A stretch of 23,357 nt of DNA from Chara braunii (GCA_003427395.1 BFEA01000501.1:347798-371154); one strand, 5' to 3'; numbered from the stretch's first letter, positions 10,692-19,830 are shown. Notes: generated from the letters alone by a model not told the origin. A program made the numbers and translations.

Positions 10692-12041
10692 ACCTCACAC
10701 CCGGCGTGACTTCCTGATCGGAGTGGGATATGGGCCTGGAAGTGCGAAAAGGGGTGTGCCAAGGATTTTTGGAAAAGTGGGGGTGGAGTCCCAGGTCAGA
10801 ACTGAGATATTTTGTGACCAGGTTTCAGGGGCATAGGCGCAATAAGGCTAAGGGACGGGTTGCTTTTGGTTTGATGGCGGTCGATGTCGTGCGGCATAAG
10901 GCAGATGGCGTGCGCAGTGCATCCCGGACCGTCCGATTCGCCTGGCGGTTTGGGAGAGGTCCATGTGTGAGGGTTGCGATTCCTATGAGTCGAACCTCCG
11001 GGTGCAAGCGCGTGTCGATTGTCGTCGCGTGTTACGGTTAGGCTCCGTAATTCCAGAGGTTAAGCGGTTGTTGAGTCATCTACAATTTCTGCATGGCGTG
11101 TGGGGCCAATACGGAGCTATGGAGTTCCACAGAACTACTGTGAGCTGGTGGTAGGGGAGGAGGATGTGGAAGGGAGGGAAATTGGTAGCGATAACGACGA
11201 AGGCGGGGGATATGAAGTATTGCATGTTGTACATAGTTGCGTAATTGGGGCACCTCGCGTCGCTGGTCACGGCATAGTGAAATTCCCTGGCGCACAGTCG
11301 GTTCTCGGTTAGACAAGGAAATTTTGGGTATCTCCTCCCAAGATATTATTCCTCCCAGTGCTCGAAGTACCCTAAGTCTCGTGTGTACGTCATCTTGTCA
11401 TTGCGGCGTAGTGGAAACCTTCCGCCCGCATTTGACTGACAGGGGGATCTCCAAATATGGTGTCGGAAACTCCTGCCAGCTCAGGTGCTTGAAAGGAGGA
11501 AAACTCCCCACGTATTCGGATACTGGGGGTGCCACGTGTGGACACGTGTAGGCCGCGCAATTCAGATCGTGCTTACACGTATCCACACGACGTGTTCGAT
11601 TGCACTTGGGCCTGTGGGTTGACGCTTACGCAAAAGTGAGAGTTTAATTCCTCATGCAAAATCGCCACGTGTTATGAATAACTACCCAATCATCTAATCA
11701 TTCAGCGATCATTTCCGGGCATGCAAGGTGTCATCACACACATCAGACATCGCAGATTCGCAACAACATCAGAACTCATACCATAACAACAGCGGATCAA
11801 AGTGACAAGCAATGATGATGACTAGGCAAAAACGTCAAACATATCATTCCTCCGAACTCGTTCATCCCATACACACAAAAGAGGGAGGACCGAGACGGAA
11901 TGAGACATCACACTAGGACCAATATTGAAACAAAGACGCCGAAGGGAAGTGAGAGCGAATCGCTCGAGCCGAAATCAAAACATATATACAAAACTAAAGA
12001 AAAAGACAAAGAAAATTGCAAATCCAAGTTCATCAATCTCA
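10692..12041 (-). other. Probable 5' LTR region of element A; no gene recognised
   Basis: The position next to the primer site means that U5 and R, and probably U3, of the 5' LTR lie here. I cannot fix the outer end because no second copy was found near 3194-4661. The minus strand has a TATATA-type stretch near 11981-11986. Short open frames on both strands look random. A strong inverted repeat sits at 11535-11589. Confidence 0.5.
11535..11589. repeat. Inverted repeat with G-box cores
   Basis: CGTGTGGACACGTGTA (11535-11550) and TACACGTATCCACACG (11574-11589) are complementary at 15 of 16 positions around a 23-nt spacer. The left arm contains CACGTG, the plant G-box core, and another CCACGTG lies just to its left. 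Confidence 0.85.
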
Positions 12042-12077
12042 ACTCTCTCTTCCTCTCTCTCTCTGTCTCTCTCTCCC
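12042..12077. repeat. Short CT-rich tract
   Basis: An imperfect (CT)n run on the plus strand, interrupted by TTC and GT, is followed by CCCCGATG. It sits inside an unrecognised open frame (11900-12325), whose Ser/Leu-rich middle is just this tract. Confidence 0.85.
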
Positions 12078-13252
12078 CGATGTGGACAGTCCGTCGTCAC
12101 GCACCAACCCACGAAGTTGTCACCCCGCTTAGTCCTCCTGCACCTGTCAGGTTCGCCCGCGTGTTACAGTCCGTCGTAACCCCACGCGTCAACCCCACGC
12201 ATTCGGCACCAGCTCATCAGGTCGCCCGACCCCCACTTCAACTCACCTATTACTTCGCTCGTGAGCCGATCCTCACTGATCGCGCTACCCGGAGCTTCCA
12301 ACAACTGGTTAAGAGAGCTATGTAATCGTGCAACCGAAATTTATAGTGTGTATGTTTGCGTGAAGAACACGAAATTGCAAGGACTTGGAAGAGAGAAGGG
12401 AAGGGATTGCCTACGTTCTGCATGGCCAGACCGCGACGTGGGGGACGTAGCCACTCTCCATGCATCAATCTAATCATGCAGCCCGAGGGCCAACCAGACT
12501 CAGCAAGAAGGGAAGAGAGAGAGCGGAAAAAAAGAAGCTCAAGAAGAAAGATACAGTTACAATGGCGCCTGCCCAAAAATTACAGTTACACACAAGATTA
12601 AGGGCGCCGACTAATCAGAGCTCCGCTGCAGCCGCAAAAAGAAGCGTGCAAGTAAAAGGCACCGCGCGGAAAAAGAATTTCCTAAATTCCTAAACTCCTA
12701 CTTACTGCAAAATGGAAAAAGCGCAAATCCGAAAAGAAAGTCCGAAATTCCGAGAGCCATCGAGGGCTCGACAAGATTCAACAAGAAATTAAAAAAGAAG
12801 CAAAACATCCCGCGCGACCACCTCGCCAGGATCCCGACAACAGAACAAGAAAGAAGCGACGTCAAACATTATCAATCATGCCTCTGTCGGCGCACCAACC
12901 ACTCAATCGATTATCCCGGGACTTGCCCAGCCCTGAACCCAGCCATCCGAAAGGAAGAGACGCAAAAAGATGAAGAAGTGAGGACACCGATGCAATTTTC
13001 TTTTGATCCCTATCTCCCGTAATTGGCCCAACCTTCCCATCTTAGGACCCCTCGTTGTCATCGTGCAGAAGATCGCACGAAATAGAAAATGGTTCGTCAC
13101 AACACTCATGTATGTAATCCAACTCAATACCAGAACAAAACAATTCACATCACATGGTAACTATAGAAGGCACGCATACCCAACAAAAAAACATAAGAAT
13201 GTGCATACAGTGGCCGTTGTTTTAAACACAAGAGCTAGAGTGCGAGGGCACT
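12078..13252. other. No gene or element recognised
   Basis: The left part is Pro- and Arg-coding in some frames and carries a loose repeat of CAGTCCGTCGT at about 12089 and 12169. The middle (about 12490-12880) is purine- and A-rich. Open frames are under 145 codons and show no domain that I recognise. Confidence 0.5.
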
Positions 13253-13362
13253 GCCTCCTTCCCCAGAATACAACGTACGGTCATTATAGCTGTATCTGGG
13301 TACCTTTTAGTCTAAATATATCTATAATTACTGTACGTTGTATTCGGGGGAAGAAGGTAGGC
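13253..13362. repeat. 110-bp foldback (MITE-like or precursor-hairpin-like)
   Basis: The left arm GCCTCCTTCCCCAGAATACA pairs with the right end, whose reverse complement starts GCCTACCTTCTTCCCCCGAA and continues TACAACGTACA. Pairing continues inward (GTCATTATAG against GTAATTATAG) nearly to the centre at about 13307. The whole segment is one imperfect palindrome with few unpaired bases. No transposase or obvious target-site duplication was seen. A small inverted-repeat transposon or a small-RNA hairpin are both possible. Confidence 0.8.
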
Positions 13363-13639
13363 TTCAACAGATGAAAGACGTGCAAATATACAGTGCAAGG
13401 CAACAAAAAGAAGGCAGACGAAAGACGGCGAAGGAAGAGGCATGCGGCAACAAGGCATGCAATGACGTGCAACAACAAAGGACATAGGCAGGAGGGTAAG
13501 GGGGAGGTGGGTGGGCACACAAAGGCCTAAGGCAACAAGGCACAGACATATAGGCAGCAACAAGGAACAATGGTTGGAGAGCTCGGGGGAGGCATGAGGT
13601 AAAAAGGCATGTGATGCCCAGTTTCCCGCTAGGAGATCA
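13363..13639. repeat. Purine-rich, loosely repeated GGCAACAAGGCA sequence
   Basis: Variants of GGCAACAAGGCA recur (around 13450, 13530, 13557) in a G/A-rich stretch without a supported reading frame. It separates the foldback from the element B integrase tail and shows no integrase coding. Confidence 0.5.
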
Positions 13640-13888
13640 ATGTTGCCCCCAACCATGGATGGACACGTGGACATTGACGATATCGTCGAGCACAAGCTGA
13701 TGCCTGTGCCCAAACCTCCAGGAAAAGGACGACTGCCAAAGCCGCAGATGCAATACCGAGTGCGGTTCAGACATCACATTGATCCTCAAGAGGACCGGTG
13801 GTTCACAAGAGAGGAATTAATGAAGACTGTTTTCCAAATTATCTCACGCTACGAGAGAAAGCTGAAAGGGAAGCAGCCTGTTATATAA
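13640..13888 (+). pseudogene. Element B integrase C-terminal chromodomain-like tail
   Basis: The 82-codon frame has DDIVEHKL, then QYRVRFRHHIDPQEDRWF, then TREELMKT and IISRYERKLKG. The pattern of a basic, hydrophobic YRVRF strand, an acidic turn, a Trp and a terminal helix matches the chromodomain-like end of Ty3/gypsy chromovirus integrases, which in that group tethers the integrase to chromatin. No integrase core lies upstream (12078-13639), so the gene is truncated at its 5' side; the ATG is internal and not a true start. The stop is followed within 20 bp by a polypurine tract, which is where a pol gene should end. Confidence 0.75.
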
Positions 13889-13908
13889 GAACTTATTAGA
13901 GAACTATC

Positions 13909-13927
13909 GAAGAAAAGGAGGAGGGAA
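13909..13927 (+). other. Polypurine tract of element B
   Basis: GAAGAAAAGGAGGAGGGAA directly precedes TGTCAGG. A purine run followed by TG is the classical plus-strand primer and LTR start. It lies 21 bp after the pol stop codon. Confidence 0.85.
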
Positions 13928-14284
13928 TGTCAGGATTTGGGTCCTTGACAGGCCAAAGGGGCCCTTGCAGCAAATGTGCCCGCCCTAAGTGAAGTCGGGC
14001 CAAACAATTTACGAGAGGCCCTTGGCTGCCAATTTTGTATTTGGGGTCCAAGTAGTTTCGTCGCACCAGTTGGTTGAAGGAAAACACAGGCCGAGCAACG
14101 TGGAAATTCCCATGCCTTCTAGGCCTTTCGGAAAGCACAGGCCCTTGGCGAGATTCGCAGCCTCATACACTGACAATTGGGAGGCCCAACCGAATGAGGC
14201 TCAGTAGCTGCACCAGAGGCGCAACATCGTGGGGCCTACTGAAAGCTTCTGGGCCCAGACCAGTCCAGCCAGGCTGCCGAATGA

Positions 14285-14320
14285 GGCAGTCTCTTTCCAT
14301 ATAGGAAAGAGCTGGCTGCC
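14285..14320. repeat. Stem-loop inside the element B LTR
   Basis: GGCAG and CTGCC form an outer stem, CTCTTTCC and GGAAAGAG an inner 8-bp stem with loop ATATA. A terminator or polyadenylation-related fold is possible but not shown. Confidence 0.7.
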
Positions 14321-14568
14321 TGGCCATGCATTCGGGCACTCACATGCTGGCAGCAACGCTGCTGGAGCTAAAGCTCGTGGGCTGCAGCTAGCGCTGAGCG
14401 GCGAGGTGCAGGCACGCGTGGTTGTGCACGGAGCAGGGCGTTGCTGAGGGCAGCGCCATAGCCCAGCCTCCATAGCTGGCAGGGCTTGGATGTACAATGA
14501 GGCACAGGGGGGGTCTTCGGGTGAACAACAAAGGAAGACGTGGGAGAGAATCAAGGGAGAGAGAGAAG

Positions 14569-14586
14569 GATGATGATGATGATGAT
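14569..14586. repeat. (GAT)6 microsatellite
   Basis: Six perfect GAT units. The poly-His stretch on the minus strand (open frame 14596-14201) is only this repeat. Confidence 0.95.
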
Positions 14587-14950
14587 GTGAGGGCACATAC
14601 CTGGTATTGGCGATGGTTCTGCATGGGCGACATTTTCAAGTACTTCGGGTGCTGTTGATGTCAACAGTTGCATTGTTAATTAGTAGGCTAGTAGTAAATG
14701 TGCAAGGAGTAGGCTGGGCGCTGAGCGCCAAGTAGGGAGATAGAGATTGGATACATATGTTGGTGGTGGCGAGAGCAAGCTCTCATTGACATTGACTTTC
14801 AGTGCTACGATTCTCCATTGGTGTTATATTGGTGCAATGCTGCTTTCTTATCACTGTGTTACGATTTGGCTTTCCATGTGATTGTGCAATCTGAATATTG
14901 CCATCTCGCTTCTGTTCATTTTCTTTATGCCTACATTCCCGTTTTGGTAA

Positions 14951-15040
14951 GTGCCACGTCAGCAGCAGTGCCACGACAGTAGTGCCACGTTAGCAATGCC
15001 ACGACAGCAGCAGGGCCACGTCAGCGGTACCTCGTCAGCC
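14951..15040 (+). repeat. Six copies of a 14-bp GTGCCACGTCAGCA repeat
   Basis: Units of 17, 14, 14, 17, 14 and 14 bp begin at 14951, 14968, 14982, 14996, 15013 and 15027. The 17-bp units carry an extra GCA. Each holds CCACG, the last as CCTCG. The array sits just before the gag start at 15066, in the expected leader. Confidence 0.85.
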
Positions 15041-15065
15041 GACACCGTACAGGTAAGTGCAGCTT

Positions 15066-16190
15066 ATGCCCCGACGCAGCAAACGCATCGCAGCACGTGA
15101 AGGGCAGGCAGCCGCAGCGGAACAGCAGCCACCCCTGGCCCACCCCTCTGCAATGGATGACTAGGGCAACCCCACGGTGGACAATCCCGCATCTGGCAGT
15201 CCACGCGAGGCGTGCAACTCGAACCCCCTGGTCCCACAGGTCCAGCACGTGGGTTCCATTGTGACACCTGTGGGAGCCCTTGATGCTGCGCCAGTCCGAC
15301 AGCAAGGAGAGACCATGATGGCCTTCCTGGCCCGCCTGGGCACCTACATGCAACAAATACGAGAAGAACAGCAACGTGAGCCGACAGCCGAAACGACACG
15401 CCTCAACACCATTGCACGTGACGCAGAGCAATGGCGCCGGCAGCATGCTGAAGCAACTACCAACCATAACAAAGCTCGAAAAGATGCCTTAATTGTCCTC
15501 ATGCAGCAGGAAGCCGCTCCTCCGCCGCACTCCAAGCATGGAATGTTGATCCGGCAGAGACGACGGAACCAACTGCGGAGGAGCAAACCAAGTCAGCCCT
15601 CGCCAACATGATGCACCAAGTCATCCTCACTTGTAATTGGCAACGAGTGGAGCTGGCTCGGCAGGCATATACCATTGCTGAGTATGAGGAGACTCTCAAG
15701 AGCCTCCATGCCCTCCTTGACGTGTTGGAAAAGGATGATGTGCCGCACAGGCACTCGACATCATCAAGCATTGATCCATCGTTCCGCGAGCTCGAAGAAC
15801 GAATGGGTCACCTAGTAGCACTCGTCGAAAATTTGAATAGTTTCCGACAACTGGCGACCATCAGCCAGCAATAGCCGCCCTGCAAGCGGAACTGCGTCAG
15901 CTGCGGCAGCAACCAACTGGAACCGGCAACAACAACCAACTACGACCGGCAGCAACCTGACATCGAAACAATTCAGGATGCCGAAGTTCAACATCGACAA
16001 ATTTGATGAGTACCACAAGGCAGACCCTAAGTTGGTGGCAAGGGTTCACCAACGAGCTCTCCATCCACTTGGTCCCGACAGAGTCGAAGATCTCAGCACT
16101 CTACCTCTTCAGCACCGGTGCCAGCCAAGTGTAACTCAACCACCTGGCTCAAACCGAAGGCGTCGAAGTCTCTAAGCTTTACACCAAGAG
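15066..16190 (+). pseudogene. Element B gag, frameshifted
   Basis: The ATG at 15066 opens MPRRSKRIAAREGQAA and runs to 15611 apart from a TAG at 15162-15164. The path then needs a frame change near 15608 into ANMMHQVILTCNWQRVELAR and FRELEERMGHLVAL, another into a Gln-rich coiled-coil-like stretch (ALQAELRQLRQQ), and another into KQFRMPKFNIDKFDEYHK. The final part WWQGFTNELSIH, ISALYLFSTGASQV, stop, LNHLAQTEGVEV is in yet another frame. The two-lobed helical ending after a long coiled N-terminus fits Ty3/gypsy Gag. No zinc knuckle or pol follows: recognisable similarity stops near 16190, where the hairpin array begins. It is non-functional. The order with the LTR upstream suggests that it belongs to the same family as the chromodomain tail at 13640. 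Confidence 0.8.
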
Positions 16191-16193
16191 GGT

Positions 16194-17326
16194 TTCTGAA
16201 CAGGAGGATGGGCACCCCGGGTGGGGAAGGCTCAGAATCCTGGTGTTTATTTTAATGCGTTGTGGTGCGTGTTTTCTTCTGAGGGAGTAACGGCATAAGA
16301 CTAAGCGTACCCTAGGGTTAGGGCGGCTTAGCCATGAGCCATGAACTAAATGGTCAGCCAGAGTATAAGACCTAATATATATACAATTTGAACTTATACT
16401 TCTGACAGACCGGGCGCCCCGGGTGGGGAAAGTCTGTCAGTAAGTCAGGTAGAACTAAGGAAGAGAGAAAAAGATGAAGAGTAAAACAAAGGTAGCTGGG
16501 CAGACTGAACGTACCCTAGGGTTAGGGCGGTTCAGTTATATGATAAGGATAACACTAAGGAGCAGAGAGTTAGTATAAATCTGATTTTATTTCCCCTTCT
16601 AAACATGAGGCAGGATCGGAAGTTCCATTTATTGGAAAGGTCCTATCGACTGCTTAATAAGAGAAGCAAAAACATAAAGTCTGTGAAAGTATTTGTACCC
16701 TATTTTATGTTGTATGGCCAACTAGGCGTACCCTAGGGTTAGGGCGGCCTAGCGATAAGCTTTTGTCGTTTAAAGTAAGTTGGACGTACCCTAGGGTTAG
16801 GGCGGTCCAGCGTTTCGGTGTTTATAACTATTCAGGCAGATCAGGCACACTTTAGGGTTAGGGCAGCTTGATCACATTGCCTTATGTAACTGAAACTGTT
16901 GTGGCTAGCTAGGCGTACCCTAGGGTTAGGGCGGCCTAGTGATATGCCTTTGTCGTTGATGTGATGTGGGTTGGACGTACCCTAGGGTTAGGGCGGTCCA
17001 ACTTTTTGTCGTTTGTACTTATGTTCAGGCAAGCTAGACCTACCCCTAGGAAGGGATGGTCTAGAATGATGTCGTATGTAACTTTGTTTGAAGCAGATTG
17101 GGCACACCCTAGGGTTAGGGCAACCTGGTTCTATGCTATTTGTCGTCAGTTAGGCAGAAGCCAGACGTACCCTAGGGTTAGGGCGATATGATCATATGCC
17201 TTATGTGTACAGTTCATGTTATGTTGGGCATACCCTAGGGTTAGGGCAGTCCAAATGTGCGTCCTTTACTTGTGTACCTAGGCAGGTCAGGCATACCCTA
17301 GGGTTAGGGCCTTGTCTGACCGTATG
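16194..17326 (+). repeat. Array of about 15 hairpins, most with a conserved GGGT loop
   Basis: Twelve units share the core GTACCCTAGGGTTAGGGCG (starts 16307, 16511, 16728, 16786, 16847, 16914, 16977, 17040, 17104, 17167, 17230, 17293); two share CCCCGGGTGGGG (16215, 16417). Both cores fold as a short stem, CCCTA/TAGGG or CCCC/GGGG, around GGGT. Outside are unit-specific arms: CTAAGC/GCTTAG, ACTGAAC/GTTCAGT, CTAGGC/GCCTAG, GTTGGAC/GTCCAGC, CTGACAGAC/GTCTGTCAG, GGTCAGGC/GTCTGACC. A further hairpin with a different core lies at 16612-16644. The first units form a dimer of about 203 bp (one of each core), twice; the last ten are spaced 58-67 bp, mostly 63. Only the unit at 17167 has clearly lost its outer arm. 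Confidence 0.93.
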
Positions 17327-17714
17327 TCATAGCAAAGGAGGATGTAAAAGGGAAGGAACTAAGCGATTTAACGAACTACTTGGACTAAATTAATGTGGGA
17401 TTGTGAGAGATGTTTGGTTATGCATGCTTATGGGCTCTCACTCTGGGGCACCTCTTTGATAGTTTAGTTGTTTTAGGTGCTCGCCGAGTGTTAAAGCTAT
17501 AGGCAGGTAGGATGGATGATGGGAGGGAAAGTTTGGGATAAGATAGGACTGGCTCTACTAGGAGTTAGGATCAGTGTCATCGCACAGCCTCATCAAGAGG
17601 TCGTACAGGTTATTGCTGATCCTACCTTCCAAGTAAGTGTCAGAAGTTAGTCCCAAATATAGTTATGCCTTGTCTTTTCAGTTTCAGCTTTGTATAAATC
17701 TTGACAACCTCCTG

Positions 17715-17828
17715 TTCCTACGGGAAGCGCTGCCGAAATTTCTACAAATCTGAAAAAGTTAGTCATTTTTTGGACTCGTAGAAATTCTGGAAAGACACTT
17801 TTCCTACGGGAAGCGCTGCCGAAATTTC
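17715..17828. repeat. 28-bp direct repeat flanking a small hairpin
   Basis: TTCCTACGGGAAGCGCTGCC followed by GAAATTTC occurs at 17715-17742 and again, identical, at 17801-17828, an 86-bp step. Between them AATTTCTAC (17737-17745) pairs with GTAGAAATT (17778-17786). Confidence 0.9.
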
Positions 17829-18118
17829 ACAGAATTTAGGGAGTTAGATTATTATTAGCTAAGAGAGACTTGACAGATCCACCCTGGATAGGGGGGGGCT
17901 GGATAGGGGATATGCTGCCAAATCCTCTCAGTGACTTGGCGTTAGTGAGCGAAGTTGAACGTGAGACTGATAGAGGAGCTAGGGTACAAATTGTGGAACT
18001 ATCCTCTACTTGGGTTGAACATAGTAGTGGTTCTCTTTGACCTATACTGTGATGCAGGTTTTCACATCCGATTGAAGGCTCCAATTGTTCGGCCTGATTC
18101 TACGAAGGGATCACTTGT

Positions 18119-18137
18119 CTGTTATCACTGATAACAG
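18119..18137. repeat. Perfect 9-bp palindrome
   Basis: CTGTTATCA-C-TGATAACAG, a perfect inverted repeat around one base. A protein-binding site or chance are both possible. Confidence 0.7.
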
Positions 18138-18369
18138 GTCGGTTGCCGATTCGTCGGTTTACGACTCAACTTTCCTATTTCTCCTGCCTCTCAACCTAAG
18201 GCCTTGGCCCGTGCCAGGATTTGTGTGTTTCTTTGGGTTTTCACCCAGCTTCTTTATAAATGGTCATTTCTGAAAGACTGAGTACCTTTGTTAAGGATTG
18301 ATGGGGAAATGGTTGGGCTTGAGTGCATAAGGCAGGGTGTGAGCTGCAGGAGGCTGAAAAGTTGACCCC

Positions 18370-18721
18370 NTTAGCGCGTGTNATGTTCTTTGAATGTNGT
18401 GTATATGATTGCAGGTATTTATGGAAGAGTCTCATTTGAATCATGAGTGAGTGATTATGTTTTGAATTCAGATGGGCAAACCACACAATTGTCGTGAGAG
18501 TGTACTACCCCACAACCTGTTGTTTGGGTGAGATTGTTCTTTTCCAGCCCGATGATGTGATAATCANAGTAAGCGTACGCTCGGGTAACCCTTATGGGGC
18601 TATGCGACCGCACNNTTGCNTCCTTCTATTCTCTTTGACTTCGTGTGGTAGGGCAGTTGTCCCAANCCTGGAAACCAAGATCCTTGTCNGGGACGTCCCA
18701 GGCCCCAGACTAACATTAAAN
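18370..18721. other. Cluster of ambiguous bases (N)
   Basis: Single or double N occur at 18370, 18382, 18398, 18567, 18614, 18615, 18620, 18666, 18689 and 18721 and nowhere else in the window. This points to low-quality gap filling or collapsed repeat copies rather than a sized gap. Confidence 0.98.
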
Positions 18722-18875
18722 GTATTTTCTTCCGATAGTGTTAAGAGCATTTGTTTTTCATCCTTGTTAAGGTTATTTTGGTGGAACGGCAAAGGTTCCG
18801 GGCAGAAGGATTAGCGTATCGCTGGTGATGCGCCAGACAACTCACCACCGCTCCGAATTCCTTCCTGCCCTATGG

Positions 18876-18924
18876 ACCATCTTACCCCGCACCCTTTGGG
18901 GTACCTCAGGGTGCAGAAGATGGT
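18876..18924. repeat. Bulged stem-loop
   Basis: ACCATCTT (18876-18883) pairs with AAGATGGT (18917-18924), and inside it GCACCCT (18889-18895) pairs with AGGGTGC (18908-18914). It sits at the left edge of duplicated copy 1. Confidence 0.75.
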
Positions 18925-19195
18925 AAGGCCCTCAAGCCGGTCCTGCGCTTGCTAAAGGTTTACCCCCTTAGCGTGCGCTTCAGCCAACGCCTGAGCATCG
19001 ATAGCGACTCCATGACTCAAAAGAGGCCACTCGTGTATGGGCATCACATAGTGCGCCGACATCACGACTGCGTGCGCAAATCCGCATTGTTGGTCGACAT
19101 GCGTAGGTTCTGCGTCCGCACGACTTTATACTAGATCATACGCGCAACACTTACTGATTTCCGCGCTCTAAAGTTAGGGGTCATGCGGAGAAAGC
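18907..19195 (+). repeat. Duplicated LTR-like segment, copy 1
   Basis: Diverged copy of 19531-19830, offset about 625-630 bp. Shared landmarks are CAGGGTGCAGAAGA, TTACCCC, AGCCAAC, a CACATAGT block, GCGTCCGCACGACT and a final TTAGGGGTC-type stretch. The TATA position reads TTTATACTAG here, so its core promoter looks degraded. Confidence 0.75.
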
Positions 19196-19451
19196 AAAAG
19201 CACGTTATGGCCAGTAGGTCCGAGCTTCGGCCGCGCGAAGCGACACGTAGGCAGGGAACCATCCCTAATCGGCCTGTGGGGCCTCGCGTACGAGTCTCCA
19301 ACATCTCGAACACCGGGCGGCCTATGGGCCTGATTTTGGACCTTAGCCGTGCGCACCCCTTCGCGTTGGCCTACCCCTTCCAGTTGGGACGGCTATCAGA
19401 CTATCTGTAGTTGTTTCCTCCTTAAAGTCTTCGTGGTTGGACGTTGTAGTC

Positions 19452-19495
19452 CGTGGTAGCCGTCAAAGTCAAACCCCTTGATTTTGGCTACCACG
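19452..19495. repeat. Stem-loop with 10-bp arms
   Basis: CGTGGTAGCC (19452-19461) pairs exactly with GGCTACCACG (19486-19495), with a 24-nt loop. It lies just upstream of duplicated copy 2. Confidence 0.8.
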
Positions 19496-19530
19496 ACAAC
19501 CCTAAAGCTGTCTACTCAACCCGTCTGCAC

Positions 19531-19830
19531 AGGGTGCGGAAGAGGGTGTGGTCTTCAACCGCACATGGCGGTTGTCTGGCGTCGAGAGATTACCCCTCAA
19601 AGCGCCTGTGAGCCAACACTTGAGCGTTAAACGCGATCCTCGAGATTATCAAGGGCCGCGAGGCTACGAGTACCACATAGTACCCCATCAGTGCGAATGC
19701 TTGCGTATGCCCGCATGGCAGATTGATATGAGGAGGCCATGCGCCCGCACAACTCTTATATAAAAATCTAGCGTGCGATACCTATCTGAGTCTCGTGGCA
19801 CAAAATTATGGGTCGGATACTGAAGGGATT
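19531..19830 (+). repeat. Duplicated LTR-like segment, copy 2
   Basis: Second copy of the 18907-19195 segment with many substitutions and small indels. This copy has a good TATA box (19757-19764) and is followed about 500 bp later by the element C primer site, so it is probably U3 of the element C LTR. Confidence 0.75.
19757..19764 (+). promoter_or_regulatory. TATA box, probable element C LTR promoter
   Basis: TATATAAA stands in a GC-rich region on the strand of the downstream gag and about 575 bp before the LTR end. Transcription would start near 19785-19800 if it works as in plant LTR promoters. Confidence 0.55.

Larger units (their letters stand above)
13928..14945 (+). mobile_element. 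LTR of element B (right end approximate)
   Basis: The LTR starts with TGTCAGGATTTGGG right after the polypurine tract. No coding sequence is seen until the next gag at 15066. The right end is not fixed: no clear CA terminus plus tRNA primer site could be assigned between about 14780 and 15060. The segment holds a strong hairpin (14285-14320) and a (GAT)6 run. Confidence 0.6.
17327..18906. other. No gene recognised; unique sequence with small repeats
   Basis: Open frames are short and without domains. The part around 17400-17690 contains TGCCTTGTCTTTTCAG (ends near 17680), which looks like a splice acceptor, but no coding exon follows that I can support. The segment 18370-18721 has ambiguous bases that would disrupt any reading. 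Confidence 0.5.

Noticed and set aside
14201-14639. Poly-His and poly-Ser minus-strand frames
   Set aside because: They derive from the (GAT)6 run inside the element B LTR.
16300-17310. Telomere-like TAGGGTTAGGG motifs as interstitial telomere DNA
   Set aside because: Each unit has only two partial telomere words in a fixed hairpin context, separated by about 45 bp; true telomere tracts are uninterrupted.
16194-17326. CRISPR-like array of regularly spaced repeats
   Set aside because: Spacers are similar to each other, the arms vary inside the repeat, the context is eukaryotic and no cas genes exist.
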